This document shows, one piece after another, positions 41,026-48,282 of a stretch of DNA of 48,282 nt (position 1 is the stretch's first letter; each line of letters opens with the position of its first letter). Under the pieces are notes generated by a model, which was not told the DNA's origin, did not search any database, and saw only the letters and a list, made by a program, of their open reading frames with translations. Both the position numbers and the translations under genes were made by a program. Source of the DNA: JAAYSA01 sp035367155 (GTDB lineage Bacteria; Bacillota_I; Bacilli_A; RFN20; CAG-826); the NCBI GenBank assembly GCA_035367155.1, contig DAOSJI010000009.1:1-48282 (forward strand), in the 5' to 3' direction.

Positions 41026-42651
41026 CTATTTAACGGCTAAAACAACTGAAGAGTAGGCAGCTAAAGAAAGCGTATTATCAACTAGCGTAGCCCTTACTTC
41101 ACTTGTAAAAATGTCATCTGTTATTTTTAGGGTGCCTAAATTTAATTTTCCTAAATCAAAGGATACTTCTTCTCGTTCAATATTATGAACGACATAAATC
41201 TTTTCACCTTCGTTAGGACCTTTCATTTCAAGCATTGTAATTGAGTCGTTAGTACCTGAAACACGGATATCACGTATTTCAGCTCGTGTGATAAATTTAT
41301 ATTTATTACGAATACTAATTACTTTTCGGTAATGATTTAATAGGGAAAATGGCGTTTCAAGATTTTCTTTAACACCGTCTTTTACTTGACTTGATGAAGG
41401 GAAAGTAGCACCAACTGGATTATTTGTTCTCATCGTATCATCAGTTTTTTGCCAAATCATCGGTAGACGACGATTTGCATCAGTATTTTCTCCTCCTCTA
41501 GTACCGCGAAGACCAATTTCTTCCCCATAATACATAAAAGGAATACCAGGTTGAAGAATTAAAACACTTGCCCCTAGTTTTTGACGAGCTTCCATGTCCA
41601 TAACCCACATTCTGCTACTTCGATCCATATCGTGATTACTTAAAAAGTTAGCAGTTAAAGCATTAGGATGGACACTGCGATTAAGATTATGAACATTAGC
41701 AATTTTTTGTGCTAATTGAGTTGCCTTTTTTGTTCTAATATATTCAAGCATGTATCCATTAACATCGCCACCAGCGAAGTTAAAAAATGAATCAATTGTT
41801 GAGGCATAATAAGGTGAAACTTGCGTTTCTACCCCGTACCAAGCTTCAGCGACAAAATAATTATCTTCTCGCATTGTTGTCGCTTTTTCTTTTAGCCACT
41901 GCATAAAGTCAATGTTAGCTTGAAGCGAAGTTTTTCCTTCTGGGAGTTTCGTTGATGCAATACTACTTCCAAAAAAATGCGGTACTGCATCAAGACGGAA
42001 GCCTTTAACCCCGTGATTAAACCAAAACTGCATAATGTCGACAATTTCTTCTTGAACATATGGATTTGCAAGGTTTAAATCTGGCATCCATGGACCAAAA
42101 GCAGCTTCATATTCTACTTGTCCATCACGACGATAAAAATTATAGTAATTAGCTTTATTTGCATGATCAAGCGGATTAACATATCCATTAGTAAAATTAT
42201 TCTTACCTTCTAAAAACCATGGATGAGAATTAGAAGAGTGATTTAAAACTAGATCAATAATTACATCAATATTATGTGCTCTAGCTTCACTCATCATCGC
42301 GTCAAAGTCATTAATGGTACCAAAATCAGGATGAATTGCTTTATAATCATCAACATCATAGCCATGATAACTAGGTGAAGGATGAATTGGCATTAACCAT
42401 AACCCTTTAACGCCGAGTGTTGCAAGATAGGGAATCTTTGCTTTTAAACCTAAAAAATCGCCTATGCCGTCGCCATCGCTATCGGCAAAAGAGCGAACAA
42501 AAATTTCGTAATATACATCACCGTTTTCGTTGGTGATAGATGTATCAATTTCATAATCTGTCGGCGGCGGAAGCGGCTTGCTTTTGCAGCCGCTTAACAG
42601 CAAAAGGGACATCGCTAAAAGGAGCGATATCTTATGAGTCTTCCGTCTCAT
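41026..42651 (-). CDS. Lipoprotein alpha-amylase, GH13_36-like
   Basis: About 541 residues from ATG 42651, which is preferred because AAAGGAT precedes it and it starts a lipoprotein signal (LLLLSGC, Cys22); the upstream ATG at 42687 would lie within malG. GH13 motifs: DVIIDLVLNHSS, GFRLDAVPHF (nucleophile Asp), FVAEAWYG (acid Glu) and FLSNHDMDR. The fifth conserved region MPDLNLANP is characteristic of subfamily GH13_36 (amylase/neopullulanase intermediates). It is an exo-facing alpha-glucan hydrolase feeding the MalEFG transporter. Confidence 0.95.
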   Translation of the reverse strand: MRRKTHKISLLLAMSLLLLSGCKSKPLPPPTDYEIDTSITNENGDVYYEIFVRSFADSDGDGIGDFLGLKAKIPYLATLGVKGLWLMPIHPSPSYHGYDVDDYKAIHPDFGTINDFDAMMSEARAHNIDVIIDLVLNHSSNSHPWFLEGKNNFTNGYVNPLDHANKANYYNFYRRDGQVEYEAAFGPWMPDLNLANPYVQEEIVDIMQFWFNHGVKGFRLDAVPHFFGSSIASTKLPEGKTSLQANIDFMQWLKEKATTMREDNYFVAEAWYGVETQVSPYYASTIDSFFNFAGGDVNGYMLEYIRTKKATQLAQKIANVHNLNRSVHPNALTANFLSNHDMDRSSRMWVMDMEARQKLGASVLILQPGIPFMYYGEEIGLRGTRGGENTDANRRLPMIWQKTDDTMRTNNPVGATFPSSSQVKDGVKENLETPFSLLNHYRKVISIRNKYKFITRAEIRDIRVSGTNDSITMLEMKGPNEGEKIYVVHNIEREEVSFDLGKLNLGTLKITDDIFTSEVRATLVDNTLSLAAYSSVVLAVK

Positions 42652-42655
42652 AATT

Positions 42656-43621
42656 TTATCCTTTAACCGCACCGCCAGTAACACCACTGACGTAGTATTT
42701 TTGCATCCAAATAAAGAGGATGGTAATTGGAATTGAAATTAGTGTTGCACCAGCACAGAAAACGGTGAAGTATTTAGGTAGTTGACCTAAACCGTTAACC
42801 ATTTCATATAAACCACGGGCAACACTCCAGGCTTCTCTTCTTCCACGAGTGATCGTGTTAACAAAGATAAAGTCACCCCAAGGACCCATAAAACTAGTTA
42901 GGGCTGTATAGATAACGATTGGTTTTGAAAGCGGAAGAATAATGTGCCAGAAAATTTGAGCTTTATTGGCACCATCAATTTCTGCTGCTTCGTCAATTGA
43001 ATGGGAAATTGTATCAAAGAAACCTTTAGAAATATAGTATCCCATTGCAGCCCCACCTGAATAGACAAGAATTAGGGCAACTAGATAGTTAGCTACAGGT
43101 ACTTGTTCGGTTCCACTTGGGAGTAACCCCATCCCTTTTAAGATAAAGTAGATAGCAATCATAGACATAAAACCAGGGAACATTCCCATAATCATAATGC
43201 CTTTCATTAGGTTTTGACGACCTTTAAAGCGTAGTCTACTAAAGGTATAACTAGTTAATAAGACGACAATAGTCGAAAGTAAACATGTAAATGTTGCAAC
43301 AATAAATGTATTTAAGAACCAACGCATATAAGGCATGTTTGGGTCAGTAAATAGTTTTGCATAGTTATCAAAAGTAAACTCTTGGGGGATAAAGTACTTA
43401 ACTAAACCAGTATCTTCACCACGGAATGAGTTTAAAATTAACCATACGATTGGGAATAACCAAATGAGCGAAAGGATTGTCAAGAAGATATAGATAAAAG
43501 TATTTGTAAAGGCTCTAGAAAACTTTTGAGACTTAAAGCCCTTTACTTTTGTAGGTTTTTTGACTTCTTCTAGCATAACTTCTTCTTCACTTACTTCATT
43601 AAAAACTTGTTCTTTTTTCAT
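42656..43621 (-). CDS. malG: Maltodextrin ABC transporter permease MalG
   Basis: A 321-residue permease with six membrane helices. The ATPase-contact loop is EAAEIDGANKAQIFWHIILPL, and FYFILKGMGLLPSG-type stretches are normal MalG. The N-terminal 40 residues are charged. ATG overlaps the last base of the malF stop codon. Pairs with MalF and is energised by MalK. Confidence 0.97.
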   Translation of the reverse strand: MKKEQVFNEVSEEEVMLEEVKKPTKVKGFKSQKFSRAFTNTFIYIFLTILSLIWLFPIVWLILNSFRGEDTGLVKYFIPQEFTFDNYAKLFTDPNMPYMRWFLNTFIVATFTCLLSTIVVLLTSYTFSRLRFKGRQNLMKGIMIMGMFPGFMSMIAIYFILKGMGLLPSGTEQVPVANYLVALILVYSGGAAMGYYISKGFFDTISHSIDEAAEIDGANKAQIFWHIILPLSKPIVIYTALTSFMGPWGDFIFVNTITRGRREAWSVARGLYEMVNGLGQLPKYFTVFCAGATLISIPITILFIWMQKYYVSGVTGGAVKG

Positions 43622-45339
43622 TATGCAAAGTCTCCTTCCGATGTCGCTGCTGATGTTCTGCTATATAACATCAAACTAATAAAGGCCGATACTAAGAAAA
43701 TAACAATACCTAGCGCACTACCGATAGCGTATTCTTGTTTAGCACCGCCAACAGTTAACTTATATAACCATGTAACAAGAATATCGGTTTCTCCATATAA
43801 CCCTGCAAATCGTGGGTTATTTGGTCCTCCTCCAGTAAGGAAGAAGATAACGTTAAAGTTATTAATATTACCGATAAACTGTGTAATTAAATATGGACCT
43901 GTAACAAACAACATGTACGGGAGTGTAATTTTAAAGAACTGAATAACTGGACCCGCTCCGTCGATTCTAGCAGATTCATATAAATCATCAGGAATGTTCA
44001 TTAAAATACCTGATGTAATTAGCATCGTATATGGGATACCAATCCACATGTTAACAAGGATAACAGTAACACGGGCAGTATCTTTATTTGATAAGAAGCG
44101 AATTGGTTTATCAATCCAGCCCCAAGCTTGTAGAGTCTCATTAAGTGGACCGTAGTCACTAAGCATCTTTGACATTAAAAGAAGCGTAACAAATTGAGGA
44201 ACAGCAATTGTAATAACAAAGACAGTTCGCCACAACTTCTTAAGATGAATACCTTTTTTGTTAATCATTAAAGCAAGGATCATCCCACCTATATAGTTTG
44301 TAAATGTAGCAAAGAAGGCCCATGTAATTGTCCATTTAAAAATTGAACCTAGCGCAACTGAGAATCCACCAACTTTATCAGTAAATAGTCGTTTAAAGGT
44401 TGCTAAACCTGTCCAAGTAAAGAGTGCACTCGGAGGTCCATTTATTGAGTCATAGTTAGTAAAAGCAAGTAAAATCATAAAGATTAACGGCAGTATTGTA
44501 AACGCCATAACTGTAATTGAAGGAATTGCTAAAGTTGTAAGATGGAATTTTTCATTAAGTAATTGATTAAATTCTTGTTTTGGGGTTGGAAGCAAGTCCT
44601 CATATACTGGCGCTTCCTTTACCTTAATTCCATTAACAGTTCCATGTTCGTTAAATTCAGCTAATCTATTTTCTAATGATTCTTGTGCTTGTTTTTCAAG
44701 TTGGTCTGCAAGATATTGACCTTTGATTTGTTTAAAGTATGTAAAGGCAAATGCCGCAATAATCACAAGTGTAAGAACGCTGTAGAGCATAATAAGCATC
44801 GAGTTATCTCTAAAGACCGTTTGTTCAATTACGCCTGTAATTTCACCCGTAATTGGATCAAAGTTTGGTACTTCGACAATTTCATAGGCAATATCGCCAA
44901 GATTATCAAATTTACTTAGCCAATATCCTCCACCTTGAGGTAGTACCATATAAACAATAAAAACGACTTGAATAATAAGATATAAAATCGCTTTTAGTGG
45001 TCTTTTTCTAAAGAAATGACCGACGCCCATAAATAAATATGATATTTTCGTTTTCCATGTACCTTTTATAAAATACATTACAAAGTCGCGGCCAATACCA
45101 TAAATTTTCTTAGCGAGCCAAATAACGGCTTTGTAAGCGTAAACGAAAATGTTAAGAAAGCTTTTTACAAGCATAACTAGAATGCCCCAAATAGACAGTC
45201 CTAGTTTTTTAATTCCGTCCCATAAAGAGGTAAAAACCCATTTACTAAATGTAAGTGGCTTTACAACATCAGCACCTTCTTTTAAAACTACTTCTTCTTC
45301 AAGTGACGGCGTTTGGTTTTCATGTTTTTTATCTACCAT
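43621..45339 (-). CDS. malF: Maltodextrin ABC transporter permease MalF, long
   Basis: A 572-residue protein; usual Gram-positive MalF is about 430-450 and E. coli MalF 514. The extra length is an N-terminal region of about 150 residues with two or more membrane segments and an amphipathic stretch around 55-75. A central extracytosolic/charged loop (about 235-265) precedes the core. The EAA loop ESARIDGAGPVIQFFKITLPYML and FIGNINNFNVIFFLTGGGP are standard. Separated from malE by a stem-loop. Confidence 0.95.
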   Translation of the reverse strand: MVDKKHENQTPSLEEEVVLKEGADVVKPLTFSKWVFTSLWDGIKKLGLSIWGILVMLVKSFLNIFVYAYKAVIWLAKKIYGIGRDFVMYFIKGTWKTKISYLFMGVGHFFRKRPLKAILYLIIQVVFIVYMVLPQGGGYWLSKFDNLGDIAYEIVEVPNFDPITGEITGVIEQTVFRDNSMLIMLYSVLTLVIIAAFAFTYFKQIKGQYLADQLEKQAQESLENRLAEFNEHGTVNGIKVKEAPVYEDLLPTPKQEFNQLLNEKFHLTTLAIPSITVMAFTILPLIFMILLAFTNYDSINGPPSALFTWTGLATFKRLFTDKVGGFSVALGSIFKWTITWAFFATFTNYIGGMILALMINKKGIHLKKLWRTVFVITIAVPQFVTLLLMSKMLSDYGPLNETLQAWGWIDKPIRFLSNKDTARVTVILVNMWIGIPYTMLITSGILMNIPDDLYESARIDGAGPVIQFFKITLPYMLFVTGPYLITQFIGNINNFNVIFFLTGGGPNNPRFAGLYGETDILVTWLYKLTVGGAKQEYAIGSALGIVIFLVSAFISLMLYSRTSAATSEGDFA

Positions 45340-45372
45340 GTCAACACCTCTTTTTCTATTTTGAAAAATAAA

Positions 45373-45405
45373 TAAGGGTGATCACGCCTAAGGCGTGACC
45401 ACCCA
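45373..45405 (-). terminator. Stem-loop between malE and malF
   Basis: On the minus strand GGGTGGTCACGCCT pairs with AGGCGTGATCACCC (one G-U), then TTATTTATTTTT. It is a terminator-like hairpin within the operon and would let more malE than malFG be made. Confidence 0.85.
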
Positions 45406-45415
45406 AAATAATTAA

Positions 45416-46666
45416 TTATATGTTGTTGATTGCATCAATGAATGCATCAAGTTGTTCTTGTGGGGTTAATTCTCTTGTCGTGGCATCTTTGATGTAATTG
45501 CCATTTGCTTGGGATGGATCCCAGAATTTTCCACCAACTGAACTACGTTGTGAGATTGCAAATGGAGCTTGTGCTTGTAAGCCATCTGCTGCGACGTTAC
45601 CATCTGTTAAGTCTGAAGCTGCTAGAACTTTGTTTGTTGGTAAGCGTTTAATTGCTTCATAACGTACTCTTTGTCCTTCTTCACTTGTTAAGAATGAAGC
45701 AAAGCTAAGAGCGTAGGCTGGGAATTTGGTAGATGATTTAACACCCATTAATTTTGAACCAGCGAAGGCTCCCATTTGGATGTCATATGTGGTTTCGTCA
45801 GCTTTAATTCCTTTGAAGGTTGGAAGCTTGGTTGCACCAATTCTAGTACCCATGTCTGCTACTAATTTTGCAGCGTTCCATGAACCAGAAACTGCGGCAA
45901 CTACTGTTGGTTCGGCTTTAGTAATTTCAATTAGATTATCATCGACATTTTGGAAAGTAATTCCAGCATCTTGATATTCGTCTGCAATTGCCATCATACC
46001 TTTAAGGGCAGCTAAACCATGAGCATTGTTCCAGTCACAAGTATGTAAGTTTGTACTTGGATCAAAGCTAATATTACCATTAACGATGAATGGGGCTGCG
46101 GCATAATAGCCATTTCCAATATCCATCATTAATTGTTTACCAGCTTTTAGTTTGCCACTAGTTAGCATTTGGTTAAGGTCTTTTACCTCATCAGTGCTTG
46201 CAAAGTAATCTTTGTTGTAGTAGAGAAAGTATCCGTTATCATCTGATAAGGGGAATGCAACTAACTTGTCTTCATTATTTGTTGCATTAGCAACACTTGC
46301 TGCGGAATCGCGTTCAGTTACAGTATTTGCGTAACTTTCTGGTAATTCCAATAAAACACGGTTTTCAACTAATCTATTTAGTTGGTCGTCAGCAAAAATG
46401 AAGATATCAGCTGCGGTGTCAACGTCACCGACGACGTTTGTTGCGGCATCGCCTTCTCCAACGTCAGCATAGGACATTCTAAACTTGACGTTTTCTGGTA
46501 GTTTGGCTTTATATGCCTCTGCTAGTTGAGTGTAGACTGCTTGTTCTTCGGTTGGACCCCAAACGAGTAATGTTACACTTTCGCTTCCAGCAGGTGGTGT
46601 TCCGCCACAACCTGCAATCAATAGGGTTGCTAAGCCTAAAATTGCAAATTTTGAACGTTTAAACAT
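45416..46666 (-). CDS. malE: Maltodextrin-binding lipoprotein
   Basis: About 416 residues from ATG 46666, chosen because it has AAAGGAG 6 nt before it and begins MFKRSKFAILGLATLLIAGCGG with lipobox LIAGC (Cys20); the upstream reading frame has no ribosome site. Type 1 solute-binding protein of the MalE/CUT1 family (TLLVWGPTEEQ, then FPLSDDNGYFLYYNKDYF and AAVSGSWNAAKL). It delivers maltodextrins to MalFG. Strong own promoter. Confidence 0.95.
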   Translation of the reverse strand: MFKRSKFAILGLATLLIAGCGGTPPAGSESVTLLVWGPTEEQAVYTQLAEAYKAKLPENVKFRMSYADVGEGDAATNVVGDVDTAADIFIFADDQLNRLVENRVLLELPESYANTVTERDSAASVANATNNEDKLVAFPLSDDNGYFLYYNKDYFASTDEVKDLNQMLTSGKLKAGKQLMMDIGNGYYAAAPFIVNGNISFDPSTNLHTCDWNNAHGLAALKGMMAIADEYQDAGITFQNVDDNLIEITKAEPTVVAAVSGSWNAAKLVADMGTRIGATKLPTFKGIKADETTYDIQMGAFAGSKLMGVKSSTKFPAYALSFASFLTSEEGQRVRYEAIKRLPTNKVLAASDLTDGNVAADGLQAQAPFAISQRSSVGGKFWDPSQANGNYIKDATTRELTPQEQLDAFIDAINNI

Positions 46667-46690
46667 AAATTGTCTCCTTTCTAATTGAAT

Positions 46691-46737
46691 AGGGAGTTGA
46701 AATATTACAATGCGGGCAATTATCCGCAACTCTCCCT
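46691..46737 (-). promoter_or_regulatory. Structured leader of malE
   Basis: Outer arms AGGGAGAGTTG and CAACTCCCT (2-nt bulge) enclose an inner hairpin GCGG/CCGC. It lies in the untranslated leader just upstream of the malE ribosome binding site. It could influence mRNA stability or translation; it is not a recognised riboswitch. Confidence 0.5.
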
Positions 46738-46760
46738 GCAATCTAAGTTTATACAATATA

Positions 46761-46809
46761 ATTATAAACAATTACTATTGTTTGTAAAGACAAAAAGTAA
46801 GCGATTACA
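46761..46809 (-). promoter_or_regulatory. malE promoter with cre-like site and palindrome
   Basis: Minus strand -35 TTTACA (46788-46783), 16-bp spacer, -10 TATAAT (46766-46761). The spacer is a palindrome (AACAAT/ATTGTT arms). A cre-like TGTAATCGCTTACT (46809-46796) sits just upstream of the -35. Two control inputs are likely: CcpA and a local LacI/MalR-type regulator (no such gene in the window). Confidence 0.65.
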
Positions 46810-46893
46810 AAATTAATTTTACAGTAATTGTCAATTTCAAACTCAATCATAAAATAACAGTTTTTGAGTTTTTTTAACTAGAACTGAAAAACG

Positions 46894-46924
46894 AAAAAAA
46901 GAGCCGAGAATTACCGGCTCTTTT
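46894..46924 (-). terminator. Terminator after malK
   Basis: GAGCCG/CGGCTC stem extended by AAAA/TTTT pairs, loop 8 nt, T-run after it on minus. Confidence 0.92.
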
Positions 46925-46944
46925 GTTAAAATTAATTTTTAAAA

Positions 46945-48276
46945 CTAGATAATTGTCTTGTTGCGTTCTTGTAATGGGAGATTTTCTTTTTCTTCAAGTG
47001 TGTCAACTTTAAAGAAATGACACTTGCTTAAATCCATAACAAGTTTGACCTTATCGCCGATATGAATATCGTTTTCTGGATCAACATTTACTTTACTAAC
47101 AGTTCTTTGGCCAGCGAAATTACCATGGAGAATATATTCATTACCAAGAAGTTCTGCAACATCAACTTTCATTGTAAAGATTGCATCTTTATATTTTTCA
47201 GCTAATGTGCCAGTTGCATAGTTAATATCTTCTGGACGAATACCAAAGACAACGTTTTTGCCTTGATATGGTTCAAGCGCTTTACGAATTTCAACTGGTA
47301 TTGTAACTTTGACTTCTGGAATAAAGACCATATCATCAGTAATTACAACTGCAGCTTTAAATTCATCAACTTTTTCGCGAACGACTTTTTCATCTTCTTT
47401 TTTCTTGAATAAATCTTTAAGACTTCGTTTCTTGGCAGGTTTTTTAACTTCTTCAACTTCTGCAACGACTTCTTCTTTAACTTCTTCTTTTTCTTTCTTT
47501 TCAAAGCGACCAAAAACAATATGATTACCTTCAATTTTAGCGTCTAGGAAGTTCATTGATGGTGATCCAATAAAGGAAGCAACAAACATATTGCATGGAT
47601 TATGATAAATATCAATTGGCGAACCAATTTGTTGGACAAAACCATCTTGCATAACAACAATACGTGAAGCCATTGTCATAGCTTCAGTTTGGTCGTGAGT
47701 AACATAAATTGTGGTTGCATCCATTGCTTCATGTAAACGAATAATTTCTGATCTCATTTGAACACGAAGTTTAGCATCTAAGTTTGAAAGTGGTTCGTCC
47801 ATTAAGACAACGCGTGCATGTCTAACAATAGCGCGACCTAAAGCAACTCTTTGTCTTTGACCACCAGAAAGAGCACGTGGTTTTCTTTCTAAATATTCTT
47901 CAATTTCAAGAATGCGTGCTGCTTCGCGAACGCGACGATCAATTTCTTCTTTTGGAAGTCTTTGAATTTTAAGACCAAAAGCCATGTTGTCATAAACTGT
48001 CATGTGTGGATAAAGAGCATAGCTTTGGAAAACCATTGCAACTCCACGATCTTTTGGAGATAAATCATTACAAACGACATCATCAATAATAAGATCGCCT
48101 TTTGTAATATCTTCTAAACCTGCAATCATCCGCAGGGTTGTTGATTTGCCACATCCAGAAGGACCGACAAATACGATAAATTCTTTGTCTGCAATATCAA
48201 TATTAAAATCAGTAACAGAATAATTTTTGTTACCTTCATACAATTTGCAAACGTCTTTTAGTACAACTTTTGCCAT
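46945..48276 (-). CDS. malK: ABC transporter ATPase MalK/MsmK with charged insertion
   Basis: A 443-residue ATPase, about 70 longer than usual. Walker A GPSGCGKST (38-46), Q-loop VFQSYALYPH, signature LSGGQRQRVALGRA, Walker B VVLMDEPLSNLD (157-168) and His-loop VTHDQTEAM. The C-terminal OB-like regulatory domain holds a Lys/Glu-rich insertion at about 258-320. It ends well before the malE region with its own terminator and the promoter lies outside the window. One MalK may serve several sugar transporters. Confidence 0.96.
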   Translation of the reverse strand: MAKVVLKDVCKLYEGNKNYSVTDFNIDIADKEFIVFVGPSGCGKSTTLRMIAGLEDITKGDLIIDDVVCNDLSPKDRGVAMVFQSYALYPHMTVYDNMAFGLKIQRLPKEEIDRRVREAARILEIEEYLERKPRALSGGQRQRVALGRAIVRHARVVLMDEPLSNLDAKLRVQMRSEIIRLHEAMDATTIYVTHDQTEAMTMASRIVVMQDGFVQQIGSPIDIYHNPCNMFVASFIGSPSMNFLDAKIEGNHIVFGRFEKKEKEEVKEEVVAEVEEVKKPAKKRSLKDLFKKKEDEKVVREKVDEFKAAVVITDDMVFIPEVKVTIPVEIRKALEPYQGKNVVFGIRPEDINYATGTLAEKYKDAIFTMKVDVAELLGNEYILHGNFAGQRTVSKVNVDPENDIHIGDKVKLVMDLSKCHFFKVDTLEEKENLPLQERNKTII

Positions 48277-48282
48277 ATTTTT

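Noticed and set aside
46691..46737. Riboswitch for malE
   Set aside because: No similarity to known riboswitch cores; listed only as a structured leader.
47343..47534. Lysine-rich minus-strand frame overlapping malK
   Set aside because: It is an out-of-frame reading of the Lys/Glu insertion and has no start signals.
1..48282. Mollicutes genetic code (TGA as Trp)
   Set aside because: Several genes end in TGA at the expected position (22045 and 29910 for example) and Trp residues are TGG; code 11 fits.
1..48282. CRISPR arrays, insertion sequences, prophage or integrase genes
   Set aside because: No regularly spaced repeats, transposase motifs or attachment-site duplications next to the tRNAs were seen.

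Overview
The window reads as a contig from an uncultured, low-GC, fermentative Gram-positive anaerobe. It is most like the Bacilli branches near Erysipelotrichales, Acholeplasmatales and RF39-type gut lineages. Reasons: AT-rich DNA with strong AGGAGG ribosome binding sites; the standard code (TGA is a real stop, Trp is TGG); many lipobox lipoproteins; no outer-membrane components; an Rnf complex together with an ABC maltodextrin system. The exact lineage is inference. Three 100-N scaffold gaps are present. Two are flanked by identical 55-bp sequences, so they are assembly joins with nothing missing. The third falls inside a pullulanase and does hide sequence.

1-9200 (minus strand): an Rnf electron-transport operon, rnfC-D-G-E-A, a small Cys membrane protein, rnfB, a NusG-II protein, a Gx-transporter-like protein and apbE. 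It is followed by a separately promoted repeat lipoprotein. The Rnf is unusual. RnfB has lost its ferredoxin modules. RnfD carries a roughly 245-residue C-terminal tail that looks like two degenerate FMN-binding domains. The small Cys protein resembles NqrM. The NusG-II and Gx pair resembles the accessory pair of flavin-based extracellular electron transfer loci. I read this as an Rnf-type complex possibly wired to extracytosolic flavin carriers, and it is the best candidate for a new system here.

9260-14900: an aldehyde dehydrogenase and iron alcohol dehydrogenase pair (ethanol or long-chain alcohol redox balancing), a large membrane-anchored surface protein, a miniature kinase-fold protein that may be translated from a leaderless mRNA, tRNA-Glu and tRNA-Asn, and an orphan acyl carrier protein.

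14920-18940: a compact seven-gene Tad/Flp-like locus (secreted protein, pilin-like protein, CpaF-type ATPase, two TadB/TadC-like membrane proteins, another pilin-like protein and a 52-residue Flp-like pilin).

19000-31300: guanylate kinase, an SDR oxidoreductase with a small membrane protein, two tandem CNNM/CorC-type transporters, a Pro/Ala-rich four-TM protein, tRNA-Gly, a second surface protein related to the first, a small membrane protein, a lipoprotein, a membrane protein, a NERD-like protein and purine nucleoside phosphorylase.

31320-48282: a maltodextrin and starch locus on the minus strand: malK, malE, malF, malG, lipoprotein amylase, malQ, membrane-anchored pullulanase, putative starch-binding lipoprotein, lipoprotein pullulanase and an RDD protein. 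Surface enzymes would cut and debranch alpha-glucan, MalEFGK would import the maltodextrins, and MalQ would rework them. Two promoters there carry CcpA/cre-like sites, and stem-loops separate malE from malF and end the transcripts.
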